Positions 1 through 8,206 of a stretch of 64,000 bases of DNA are shown here, piece after piece. Each line of letters begins with the position of its first letter. Position 1 is the stretch's first letter. The notes under the pieces are model-generated. The model was given only the letters and a program-made list of their open reading frames with translations. It had not been told where the DNA came from and did no database searches. Location: contig NZ_JACHGY010000001.1 in NCBI RefSeq assembly GCF_014207595.1, positions 558,001 through 622,000 on the forward strand. The letters are read 5' to 3'. Origin of the DNA: Algisphaera agarilytica (GTDB lineage: Bacteria > Planctomycetota > Phycisphaerae > Phycisphaerales > Phycisphaeraceae). The translations under genes and the position numbers were made by a program.

Positions 1-930
1 CTTGGGCATGTCGGCGGTGCGTTCGCAGAGGGTGGTGCTGCCGTCGGTCCAGTAGAGCTCGCCAGCTTCCAAGACCATGAAATGTTTGGCTGGTTTCCAA
101 TCCATGCCGGTTGCGTCCGACTCGAATAGGACCGTCGTGCCGGCCGGATAGTCGCCCCAGGATTGGTAGCAGTCCTTGGCGATGCAGTAGTACTTGCCAT
201 CGACCACCACCTCGACGTGGTCGTCGATGGCAAACAACGCGGTCGGGTGGGTGATGAACGGGACGCCGGTGTCGGTAAACGGCCCGGTCGGCGAATCGCC
301 GAGGGCAGTAACGTGGATCACCCGGCCGCCGCGGGGTTCGCCGTTGTCTTCAACGTACTTGTAGACGAGCAGGAACTTGCCGTCGGGTCGGCGGGTGGCG
401 GTGGGCGTCGAGGTGATCAGGCGTCCGGGCTGGATGTCGATCAGCGGTGCGTCGGAACGCTCCCAGGGGCCGTTCAAGTCTTCGGCCACCGCGAGGCCGA
501 CGCGCTGGTTGTTGCGGTTGACCCACCACTGGTCTTCTTCGAACCCGGGCATGCGCGTCTCGGGGGTGTCGTCCCAGAAGCCGCTGCCGTGGTTGCCCAT
601 GTGGTAGAGGTAGTACTTGCCTTCGTGCTCGACAACGTGCGGGTTGTGCGTGCAGTCGCCGTCCCAATAGGGCTTGCCGCGCGGAGGCAGGACCAGGTTT
701 TGGAAACGGTAAGGGCCGGCGAGATGGTCCGACACCGAGTGGGCGATCTCGGAGTGGGTGACCCACGCCATATGCCCCCGGCTCTTGGGCCAACGCGAAT
801 AGATGGCGTGGTACTTGCCGTCCCGCCCTTTCAGGATGTTCGTCCCCCAAACGTTGTAGTGCTCTTCTTCGAGGATGCCCCGCTTGTCGAACTTGTCGGG
901 GAGAAGTGCCTGGAGATTCAAATCTTGCAT
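1..930 (-). CDS. GH43-like glycoside hydrolase (C-terminus cut by the window edge)
   Basis: The frame is open for 310 codons from an ATG at 930 and runs off the window at base 1, so the C-terminus is missing. The product reads as a beta-propeller glycosidase: repeated blade-like strands such as WGTNILKGRDGKYHAIYSRW (residues 28-47), then HNPHVVEHEGKYYLYHMGNH and DGKFLLVYKYVEDNGEPRGG. These alternate 'D/EGKYYLY' strands are typical of GH43-like five-bladed propellers that act on arabinan, xylan or related side chains. No signal peptide is visible, so it may be cytoplasmic. The substrate cannot be told from sequence alone, and GH117 or GH32-like families are alternatives. It lies 70 bases downstream of the HEAT lipoprotein on the same strand. 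No clear Shine-Dalgarno site precedes the ATG. Confidence 0.7.
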   Translation of the reverse strand, partial: MQDLNLQALLPDKFDKRGILEEEHYNVWGTNILKGRDGKYHAIYSRWPKSRGHMAWVTHSEIAHSVSDHLAGPYRFQNLVLPPRGKPYWDGDCTHNPHVVEHEGKYYLYHMGNHGSGFWDDTPETRMPGFEEDQWWVNRNNQRVGLAVAEDLNGPWERSDAPLIDIQPGRLITSTPTATRRPDGKFLLVYKYVEDNGEPRGGRVIHVTALGDSPTGPFTDTGVPFITHPTALFAIDDHVEVVVDGKYYCIAKDCYQSWGDYPAGTTVLFESDATGMDWKPAKHFMVLEAGELYWTDGSTTLCERTADMPK

Positions 931-1000
931 AAAAGAGATCACACTTCGGGGAAAAAATCAGAAGGATGATATCTTCGAGTTTCGCTTGGCGTTCGTCTGA

Positions 1001-3211
1001 TCACGAGGAACCCGCCGATTGAATCTTCTCGTCCAGCAGCCTGAGTTGCTGGGCCAGTTCGGGTTTGATGCCGCCGTCGTTGTTCGGGCCCAGGAGAAGA
1101 CGGAGGCCGTCGCCGATCTGCTTGGCGGTTTCGATACGGCCCAGGTCGGCGGCGCGGTGGCCCGCACGGATGAAGTGGCCCATGAGCGGATCGTCGGTGG
1201 CGGCGGGGTCGATGCCCGCGGGGTTGGTCGGGTCGGCGAAGAAGGCGCGGGCGGCGGTGAACGCGCTATCGATGCGGTCGGCCTGGAGGTAGGCGGGGAT
1301 CAAACCGCGGTAGAGCTGATCCCGTTGGGGGTCGGTCATCTCCGGCAGGCCGTCCTGCAGCAGGTACTCGAAGTCGATGATGGCGAGATCCGGCTCGCCC
1401 ATGGCCAAGCGGTTCTCGGCCCGGGCCATGCGCAGCTCGAGGTAGGAAGCCAACGCCGGGCCCTCGGGGATGCCTTGGTCGATCGCGGCGATGAGGAAAC
1501 GCTCGACCAGGGCCAGGTCTTTGTGATCGGTGGACAGACGCTGGGCGGTGAGCAGTGCATCGCGACGCGGGACCTGGGCCGCCATGGCGACCAGCGCCCG
1601 CTCCCACACCGGCAAGACCTGGGGTTGGCTGGGCGGATTGGCGGCGAGCTTGCGGAGTGTCTCGGGGTCCTGGCCACGCTCGGCGGCGGCGCGGAGCACG
1701 ATCGGCTGGATGATCGGGTCCTCGACCCGCTCGGCCAGGATGGCCAACGAACGCGTTTCGGAGTTGGCCCACGCCTGCGCGGCGGCTTGGCGGATCACAT
1801 CGTCGTTGTCGTCGATCCAGCCCTCGATCATCTTCCAATCTTCGTTTTCACCGACCCGGCCGAGCAGGCGGACGAGCGACGGCGTCGGGCGCTGGCCCTC
1901 TTGGAGATAGCCACGGACCCGTTGTAGTACCGCCTCGGCACGCTTGGGGGTCAGCATCTGCGCCATGCTGATCGAGGCGAGGGTCGCGCTGGCGTCCGAA
2001 CGCAGGCCCGGCTCTTCGAGCAGGTCGTAGGCGGTGTTGGTGACGTTCTTGCGGGGCATACGTGCCAACAGTTGGAGGTAGGCCGAGCGGACCCGGTTGA
2101 CGTGTTCTTCGTTATCGATCAGACGCTGCGCCACGATGTCGGCCGCGGGTTCGTCGGCCAGGTCACGCAGCACCTCGGCACTGCCCCACCGCACCTCGGC
2201 CGAGCTCTCGTCGTCCAGCAAATCCCGCAACGCTTCCCGTAACGGCTCCTCGAACGCCACCCCCCGCACCATCCGGGTCTGGGCCAGATCCAGTGCGAGC
2301 AGCTTGGTCGCGGTGAGCGGGCTGCCGAGCATGTAGGTCAACACGCGGGCCTGATCCTCGGCCGAGGACGCCTGATAGAGCGCCCGCTCGGCCTCGCGCA
2401 GCTTCTCGGCGAGTTGTTGGTCGGTCGCCCGGCCGGCGGCGAGCTTGCGGGCGAAATTGTCGACGAGCTGCTGCTGCCAGGACAACGCGTCGAGCTTGCG
2501 GGCCTGGTCCCACCATAGACGCCACGCCTGGCGGTCTTCGCCGAACCCGTCGATCGCGGTCAGTGAGGCCAGCGCGGTGTAAGCCGAGGCCTGGACGCCG
2601 GCGGGCTCGGTGAGTCGGGTCAGGTCGATGAGGACGCTCGCGGTGGCCTGGTCGCGTTGTTCGCCCATCGCGGCGATCGCTCGGGAACGTTCACGGGTCG
2701 GCAGCGAGGACGAGGTCGCGGCGGCATGCAGCCTTTGGAGCAGGATCGGGTCGTCGTATCGCCCCATGGCCTGGACCACGTCGGGCACGAGGGCGTCGTC
2801 CACCGAATAGAGCATCGCCAGCATCGGGCGCCACAGGCCACGCGGCGGCTCGCCGGTGTCGGTCGAGACGGCCTGGAGCACCGCTCGCCAAACCCCTTCG
2901 GGCTGCTCCCGTCCGAGGGCCGAGGCCAGGGCGCGGTCAGCGGAGAACTCGTCGATCTCGATCAGGGTTCGCGCGGCCTCGGTGCGTTCGGCCAGGCTGA
3001 GGCTGGTGCTGGTCAGGCTGCGGTAGGCGTCGCCGACCCCGGCGGGCAGTTCGCGGAGTTCGACCGCGACCGGTTCGTCGCCGATCTCCGGGGATTGGCA
3101 GCCCCACATCACTGCACCCAACGACATCACCCCCACCACGCCGACACGGGCCGAGACCCGACGCCACGCCTTGGTGGATTTTTTAGTTTTTGAGGTCGCG
3201 GGAATCATCAT
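1001..3211 (-). CDS. HEAT-repeat lipoprotein with C-terminal TPR-like region
   Basis: This 736-residue secreted protein starts at tandem ATGs at 3211 and 3208. The open frame extends 5' to 4438, but that part is the shadow of the divergent TPR gene. The N-terminus is basic, followed by a hydrophobic stretch and a lipobox-like SLGAVMWGC with Cys38, so a lipid-anchored envelope protein is likely. The body is a string of alpha-helical repeats with the HEAT pattern (for example LREALRDLLDDESSAEVRWG and IDDNDDVIRQAAAQAWANSE), and the last 150 residues look TPR-like. HEAT proteins usually act as scaffolds; no enzymatic motif is seen. It is divergent from a TPR protein across a 105-base gap, which hints at a shared role. 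The partner and function are unknown. Confidence 0.75.
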   Translation of the reverse strand: MMIPATSKTKKSTKAWRRVSARVGVVGVMSLGAVMWGCQSPEIGDEPVAVELRELPAGVGDAYRSLTSTSLSLAERTEAARTLIEIDEFSADRALASALGREQPEGVWRAVLQAVSTDTGEPPRGLWRPMLAMLYSVDDALVPDVVQAMGRYDDPILLQRLHAAATSSSLPTRERSRAIAAMGEQRDQATASVLIDLTRLTEPAGVQASAYTALASLTAIDGFGEDRQAWRLWWDQARKLDALSWQQQLVDNFARKLAAGRATDQQLAEKLREAERALYQASSAEDQARVLTYMLGSPLTATKLLALDLAQTRMVRGVAFEEPLREALRDLLDDESSAEVRWGSAEVLRDLADEPAADIVAQRLIDNEEHVNRVRSAYLQLLARMPRKNVTNTAYDLLEEPGLRSDASATLASISMAQMLTPKRAEAVLQRVRGYLQEGQRPTPSLVRLLGRVGENEDWKMIEGWIDDNDDVIRQAAAQAWANSETRSLAILAERVEDPIIQPIVLRAAAERGQDPETLRKLAANPPSQPQVLPVWERALVAMAAQVPRRDALLTAQRLSTDHKDLALVERFLIAAIDQGIPEGPALASYLELRMARAENRLAMGEPDLAIIDFEYLLQDGLPEMTDPQRDQLYRGLIPAYLQADRIDSAFTAARAFFADPTNPAGIDPAATDDPLMGHFIRAGHRAADLGRIETAKQIGDGLRLLLGPNNDGGIKPELAQQLRLLDEKIQSAGSS

Positions 3212-3228
3212 CGGGCGTGGCGGGTTCG

Positions 3229-3234
3229 TATAAT
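3229..3234 (+). promoter_or_regulatory. Candidate -10 box for the TPR gene
   Basis: A perfect TATAAT lies in the 105-base gap between the divergent HEAT and TPR genes, giving a leader of about 75 bases to the ATG at 3317. No convincing -35 box is visible 16-18 bases upstream. Confidence 0.3.
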
Positions 3235-3316
3235 CCGGGTGTGAGCCAGACGGCTCGATTGTCGATGGAATGAGTATCAGTGGTTTTAGTCTTATCGTAA
3301 GCCGCGAGCCTCTGCC

Positions 3317-4753
3317 ATGAGCGATTGGAACGACGCCGAAGAACATGCCGAACGGGCCCAACGCTTTTATCGGGCGGGCCAGTGGGAGCAGGCGCTGCGT
3401 GAATTGCGTGAGGCCTTGGACCAGCGCCCGGACGAGGGCGAGTGGCTCTTTGGGCTGGGGCTGACCCTCGACGCGTTGCAGCGGTACGACGAGGCGGCCG
3501 AGGCCTTCGAGAAAGCCCTCCAACACCGCGGCGAGGACGTCCCGGGCCTGCTGCACCTGGGCGTGGACCTCATCCGGGCAGGCCAACCCAAACGGGCGAT
3601 CAAAACCCTGGAACGCGTGAACCAGCTCGACGCCAACGCCGAGCTTGGCTATGTGCACCGGATCCTGGCATACACGCTTTTGGATCGGCACGACGACGCC
3701 GAGCTGATGTTCTACCTCGCCCGTCAGCACGCCCCGGAACCCACAAGCAGCAACCCGAGCGAGTCCGAGCCGCAAAGCGCGTCGCAGGACGACGGCCTGC
3801 CGTTCTACGACAGCGACCTCGAAACGCAGTCGATCGCCTACGACTACCTCGCACAATCGCTGCTGTCCCGCGGCGAATACGACCGCGCCGCCTGGTGCTG
3901 GCACGAGGCCCTGCAACTCGACCCGGCCCACCCGGACGCCAACCGCAGCCTCGCCATACTGCATCAGCAGCGCGGGCAGACCGAGCGGGCCCGGCTGCAC
4001 TACCAACGCCAGCTTCGGCTTGACCCCGACGATGCCGACACCCTGCTCGACTTCGCCGACATGCTTTTCGAGACCGATCGCCTGGCCGAGGCCGGCGAGA
4101 AGTACCGCCGGGCATTGGAATGCGACGGCACCCTCGCCATCGCCCAGCAACGCCTGGGCGACCTGGCGCTGATCAACAGCCACTACGCCGCGGCGATCGA
4201 CCGTTACGAACGCGCCCGACAACTCGACCCCGATCTGCCCGGCGTCCACCTGGGCTTGGCGACCGCGGCCCATCAGCGCGGCGACGACGAGCGTGCCCGG
4301 CTGTGGGTCGCCGAGGAACTCGAACGCGAGGGGCAGAACGCCCAGCAGGTCATCGACCTGGCGGGGCTGCTCATCGACCTGGAGATGCACCACGACGCGG
4401 TGCGGCTGCTCAACCCGTTGATCTCGGGGGCCGACCATGTGCTGCTGAGCAACAACGAGCTTTACGCCGCCGCCCTGCTATGCCGGGGTGTGGCCCGCGT
4501 GGCGATGGGCGAGTTGGCCGACGGGGCCACGGACTGCGAGCGCAGCCTGAAACTGACCCCCGACAACGTGACCGCCCGGCTCAAGCTCGCCGAGGCTCGG
4601 CTCCAAACGGGGGACCTCGAGGACGCCCGTCGCTGGCTGCGCGAAGGCCTGGCCGAATCGCCCTACCACGGCCCGATGCGGCGGCTCAACCGCAAGGTCC
4701 GTCTCGCTCAGTTCAGGCAATTTGTCCAACGCGTCTTCCGCCGCAAGGCCTAA
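3317..4753 (+). CDS. TPR-repeat protein
   Basis: This 478-residue protein is almost entirely tetratricopeptide repeats, with units such as AERAQRFYRAGQWEQALREL (residues about 11-30), DEAAEAFEKALQHR, DRAAWCWHEALQLDPAHPDA and AAIDRYERARQLDPDLPGVH. At least eight units can be seen, interrupted by an acidic Ser-rich insert near residue 145. It has no signal peptide or membrane segment, so it is probably a cytoplasmic scaffold or adaptor. The C-terminus is strongly basic (RKVRLAQFRQFVQRVFRRKA) and could bind RNA or membranes. It stops 48 bases before serS. The start is the first ATG; the Shine-Dalgarno is weak. TPR proteins cannot be given a function without a partner. Confidence 0.85.
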   Translation: MSDWNDAEEHAERAQRFYRAGQWEQALRELREALDQRPDEGEWLFGLGLTLDALQRYDEAAEAFEKALQHRGEDVPGLLHLGVDLIRAGQPKRAIKTLERVNQLDANAELGYVHRILAYTLLDRHDDAELMFYLARQHAPEPTSSNPSESEPQSASQDDGLPFYDSDLETQSIAYDYLAQSLLSRGEYDRAAWCWHEALQLDPAHPDANRSLAILHQQRGQTERARLHYQRQLRLDPDDADTLLDFADMLFETDRLAEAGEKYRRALECDGTLAIAQQRLGDLALINSHYAAAIDRYERARQLDPDLPGVHLGLATAAHQRGDDERARLWVAEELEREGQNAQQVIDLAGLLIDLEMHHDAVRLLNPLISGADHVLLSNNELYAAALLCRGVARVAMGELADGATDCERSLKLTPDNVTARLKLAEARLQTGDLEDARRWLREGLAESPYHGPMRRLNRKVRLAQFRQFVQRVFRRKA

Positions 4754-4788
4754 ACCGCCCCCTAATTCGACACCCACGCCCGGTCGAT

Positions 4789-4794
4789 TACCAT
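4789..4794 (+). promoter_or_regulatory. -10-like box directly upstream of serS
   Basis: TACCAT ends 7 bases before the serS ATG at 4802, so transcription would begin at about the start codon. A TTCGACA-like sequence lies about 16 bases upstream. There is no Shine-Dalgarno site. Confidence 0.4.
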
Positions 4795-4801
4795 CCGCAA
4801 C

Positions 4802-6208
4802 ATGATCGACCTCAAAGACCTGCGTGCGAACCCCGACAAATACCGCCAAGGCGCGGCGAACAAGAACAGCCACGTCGATATCGACGGCCTGCTCTCGCTC
4901 GACGAGGAGGTCCGTGCGCTGCAGACCCAGCTCCAGCAACTGACGGCCGAGAAGAACGCGATCGGCAAGGAGATCGGGCAGATCGCCGGGCGGATGAAGA
5001 AAGCCGAGGGCGACGACAAAGCCGCGTTGCAACAACGCATGGCCGAGCTCCAGGCCCGCCCGAACGAGATCAAAGCCACCGAGGCCGAGCTCGGCGAGAA
5101 GCTCACCACCCTCGAAGGCCAACGCGAAGAGCAGTGGCTGCACATCCCCCAGCCCGCCGACGACGATGTGCCGGTTGGCAAGTCCGCCGACGACAACATC
5201 GAACTCCGCCGATGGAACCCCGAAGGCGAACTGGCCTTCGACCCCGCCAAGCCGTTTGCCGAGCAGCGCGGGTTTGAACCGAAGTCGCACATCCAACTGA
5301 TCGAAGACCTCGGCCTGGTCGACTTCGAGCGCGGCGTGAAGATCGCTGGCTCACGCAGCTACGTCCTGGTCGGCGACGGCATGCGGCTACACCAAGCGGT
5401 CCTGCGTTATGCATTCGACCTCATGACCCAGATCAACGGCTTCACGCCGTTGTCCGCGTCCTGCCTCGTTCGTCATCAGACGCTGGTCGGCACGGGCTTC
5501 TTCCCCCACGGCCGCGAGCAGGTATACGATGTGGCCAACCCCACGGCCGAGGGCGGCCTGGCCCTCACCGGCACCGGCGAAGTCGGGCTCATGGCGTACC
5601 ACATGGACGAGATTCTCACGCCCGAAGACCTGCCCAAAACCTATACGACCGTCAGCACCTGCTTCCGCCGCGAAGCGGGTAGTGCTGGCAAAGACACCGC
5701 CGGGCTCTACCGCATCCACCAGTTCGACAAGGTCGAACAGGTCGTGATCTGCGAAGCCGACGAACAAGTCAGCCGCGACTGGCACCAGAAGATGATTGGG
5801 TACGTCGAAGGATTCCTGCAGAGCCTGGGCCTGCCCTACCGTTTGCTGCAGTGTTGCACGGGCGACCTGGGGCCGAAGAACGCCGACATGATCGACCTGG
5901 AGTGCTGGATGCCCAGCCGGGCCGACGGCAAGACCTGCGAAGACGAAGGCGGAGCCGCAGGTTGGGGCGAGACCCACTCGGCCTCGCGTCTCTACGACTA
6001 CCAGACCCGCCGGCTGAACCTGCGCTACCGCGACCCGGCCGACCCCAAGGGCAAGAAGACCCTGTTCTGCCACAGCCTCAACAACACCGTCGCCGCCAGC
6101 CCCCGCATCCTCATCCCGATCCTCGAGATGTACCAGAACGCCGACGGCAGCGTCACGATCCCCGAGGCGCTGCGTCCGTATATGAACGGCCAGGAAAAGA
6201 TCGGCTGA
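4802..6208 (+). CDS. serS: Seryl-tRNA synthetase
   Basis: SerS (468 residues; family usually 420-470) charges tRNA-Ser with serine and also feeds selenocysteine synthesis. The N-terminal 120 residues form the long antiparallel coiled-coil arm that holds the tRNA variable arm (heptad-rich, residues about 35-110). The class II catalytic core follows, with motif 2 (CFRREAGSAGKDTAGLYRIH) and motif 3 (NNTVAASPRILIPILE, containing the conserved Arg). Motif 3 reads NNTVAASPR rather than the more common NGSGLAVGR; I think this variant occurs in related phyla, but I cannot verify that here. The first ATG is used, with a -10-like hexamer just upstream and no Shine-Dalgarno, which fits leaderless expression. 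It appears to be transcribed alone. Confidence 0.97.
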   Translation: MIDLKDLRANPDKYRQGAANKNSHVDIDGLLSLDEEVRALQTQLQQLTAEKNAIGKEIGQIAGRMKKAEGDDKAALQQRMAELQARPNEIKATEAELGEKLTTLEGQREEQWLHIPQPADDDVPVGKSADDNIELRRWNPEGELAFDPAKPFAEQRGFEPKSHIQLIEDLGLVDFERGVKIAGSRSYVLVGDGMRLHQAVLRYAFDLMTQINGFTPLSASCLVRHQTLVGTGFFPHGREQVYDVANPTAEGGLALTGTGEVGLMAYHMDEILTPEDLPKTYTTVSTCFRREAGSAGKDTAGLYRIHQFDKVEQVVICEADEQVSRDWHQKMIGYVEGFLQSLGLPYRLLQCCTGDLGPKNADMIDLECWMPSRADGKTCEDEGGAAGWGETHSASRLYDYQTRRLNLRYRDPADPKGKKTLFCHSLNNTVAASPRILIPILEMYQNADGSVTIPEALRPYMNGQEKIG

Positions 6209-6321
6209 TCGATCGGCTCCCGCGAGGCTTTGTCAACAATCCATACGCCCCACCACCTGAACGTCGATCAAGCGTCGATTTTCTGTAAGTCGTTGTTTTT
6301 TATGTTTTTAGAGTTTGACAT

Positions 6322-6350
6322 TTGACTCTTTTGACGTTTTCAATTACACT
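6322..6350 (+). promoter_or_regulatory. Sigma-70-type promoter of folC, predicted to be leaderless
   Basis: TTGACT (6322-6327) and TACACT (6345-6350) are separated by exactly 17 bases. The ATG of folC starts at 6359, 8 bases after the -10 box, so the predicted transcription start falls at or within two bases of the start codon. This is the clearest housekeeping promoter in the window. Confidence 0.7.
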
Positions 6351-6358
6351 GATGGACT

Positions 6359-7837
6359 ATGCCATCCTCCACTCAAAACACCAAACGTAAACCTAAATCG
6401 ACCGCCTCGGCGGGCCGATCTCGGCGTCCCTCCGCCCGCCCCAGCAAGCCCGCGGGCACCCCCACCACCGACCCCGGCTCGATCACCAACTACACCACCG
6501 CCCTCCGCTGGCTGTACGAGCACGTCGACCACGAACGCCAACGGATGATCAAGTACGACCAGCCGACCTTCAACCTCGATCGGATGCGCAAGCTCCTACA
6601 CCTGCTGGGCGATCCCCAGGACCAGTTGAAGATCGTCCACGTCGCCGGCACCAAGGGCAAGGGCTCGACCTGTGCGATGATCGCCTCGATGCTCCAGGCC
6701 TGCGGCTACACCGTCGGCAGCTACAGCAGCCCGCACCTCGTGGACCTGCGTGAACGCATCACCATCAACAACCACATGGTGTCCTACGGCGACTGTGCCG
6801 AGCTCTTCAAAACCATCGCCTCGGTCGAACACAAATTTGGCAAAACCAACCAACTGACCTTCTTCGAGATAATGACCGCCGCCGCTCTGCTGCACTTCCA
6901 GCAAGAAGCGGTTGATATCGTCGTGCTCGAAACCGGACTCGGCGGTCGGCTCGACTCGACCAACGTGGTCACCCCCCTGGTCACCGCGATCACCGGCCTC
7001 TCGCTGGACCACACCCAGCTGCTGGGCAAGTCCCTGCCCGAGATCGCCCGTGAAAAAGCCGGCATCTTCAAACCCGAGGTCCCGGCCCTGACCATCGCCC
7101 AGGAAAAAGAGGCTGACGAAACCCTCAAACAGGTCGCCGAGGAAGTCGGCACCACGCTCGAGGTCACCGGCAAGGAGCTCGACTTCTCCTACCGCTTCGA
7201 GGCCAACCGTGAACTCGGCCCGCACACCCGCGTCTGCCTGACCACCGATACCTCCAAGTTCGAACACCTGCCCGTGCCGCTCAAGGGCGAGCACCAGGCC
7301 CAGAACTGCGGCCTGGCCCTCGCGGTGCTCGACAAGCTCAAAGCCCACGGCTTCACGCTCCCGCTCAACCAGGTCATCGACGGCCTGGCCGCGACCGAAC
7401 TTCCCGGCCGGATGGAAACCGTCCTCGATCAGCCCCGCGTCATCATCGACGGGGCCCACAACGGCGCGTCCATCACCGCACTGACCAAGTCGCTCGGGGC
7501 CCACGTCCAATACGATAGCCTCGTCATGATCTTCGGCTGCGGCCAGGACAAAGATATCAACGGCATGCTCAAGCAGATCGCTCTGGGTGCCGACAAGATC
7601 ATCTTCACCCGCGCCAAGGCCAACCCGCGTGCCGAGGAGCCGGACGACCTGATGCGTCGGTTCAACGACCTGTCGCCGAAGATGGCCCAGACCGCGCCGA
7701 ACCTCGAAGCCGCGCTCAAGCTCGCCGCCCGGGCCGTGAGCCGCGAAGACCTGATCGTGGTCACCGGCAGCTTCTACCTCGCCGGCGAAGCCCGCAAGTA
7801 CTTCATCGACGCCAAAGCGAAACAAGCCAAAGGCTGA
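6359..7837 (+). CDS. folC: Folylpolyglutamate synthase / dihydrofolate synthase
   Basis: FolC adds glutamate to dihydropteroate and to reduced folates in the cytoplasm. The Mur-ligase-type P-loop GTKGKGST lies at residues 98-104 within HVAGTKGKGSTCAMIASML, followed by SSPHLVDLRERI, the LETGLGGRLDSTNVV motif and the C-terminal ligase domain. At 492 residues it is longer than the usual 420-440 because of a basic Ser/Pro/Arg-rich leader of about 40 residues before ITNYTTALRWLYEHVDHERQ. Internal starts are not obviously better, and the promoter position fits the ATG at 6359. The gene is followed by a strong intrinsic terminator, so it is monocistronic. Whether both DHFS and FPGS activities are present cannot be decided from sequence. 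Confidence 0.95.
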   Translation: MPSSTQNTKRKPKSTASAGRSRRPSARPSKPAGTPTTDPGSITNYTTALRWLYEHVDHERQRMIKYDQPTFNLDRMRKLLHLLGDPQDQLKIVHVAGTKGKGSTCAMIASMLQACGYTVGSYSSPHLVDLRERITINNHMVSYGDCAELFKTIASVEHKFGKTNQLTFFEIMTAAALLHFQQEAVDIVVLETGLGGRLDSTNVVTPLVTAITGLSLDHTQLLGKSLPEIAREKAGIFKPEVPALTIAQEKEADETLKQVAEEVGTTLEVTGKELDFSYRFEANRELGPHTRVCLTTDTSKFEHLPVPLKGEHQAQNCGLALAVLDKLKAHGFTLPLNQVIDGLAATELPGRMETVLDQPRVIIDGAHNGASITALTKSLGAHVQYDSLVMIFGCGQDKDINGMLKQIALGADKIIFTRAKANPRAEEPDDLMRRFNDLSPKMAQTAPNLEAALKLAARAVSREDLIVVTGSFYLAGEARKYFIDAKAKQAKG

Positions 7838-7864
7838 CCCGCTTATCCACAACCTGCACACCTG

Positions 7865-7901
7865 AAAAGGCGCGATCATCGAAATGATCGTGCCTTTTTT
7901 T
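7865..7901 (+). terminator. Intrinsic terminator of folC
   Basis: A 15-base-pair stem with one G-T pair (arms at 7865-7879 and 7884-7898, loop CGAA) runs into a T-tract, 27 bases after the folC stop codon. Confidence 0.9.
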
Positions 7902-8206
7902 CTTCATCGAAATCAGACGTTCCCCCACGTTCAACGCGCGGCGTAGGTGACAGCCTGATCCGATCGCGTAACCGAGTATTCCCTTATTTCTACGATGAAT
8001 TCGCGTATCTCGTTTTCTTGTTCGCCTCCCGCGTCAAACGATCTCTTGCGCCCCTAACCCACAAGGGGGGAGTTCCCTATCGCCCCGCCGTTCCGACGCG
8101 CGCGTCGTGAACGAAGCCGCCCTCGCGCGGCGGAATCTTCGCTCTTTCCCTCGCCGCGCCTTGTGCTGAATCGCATGCCTTGGACCTCAAACGAAAGGTC
8201 CAGGTT
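7902..8206. other. Intergenic stretch before the flagellin-like gene
   Basis: About 300 bases with no credible gene. An AAAGG Shine-Dalgarno lies at 8195-8199 and a short GC-rich palindrome around 8117-8135. I could not identify a sigma-28-type or sigma-54-type promoter by eye. Confidence 0.4.

Noticed and set aside
3212-4438. N-terminal extension of the HEAT protein frame to 1145 residues
   Set aside because: That part is antisense to the TPR gene, and the lipoprotein signal at 3211 gives a natural start.
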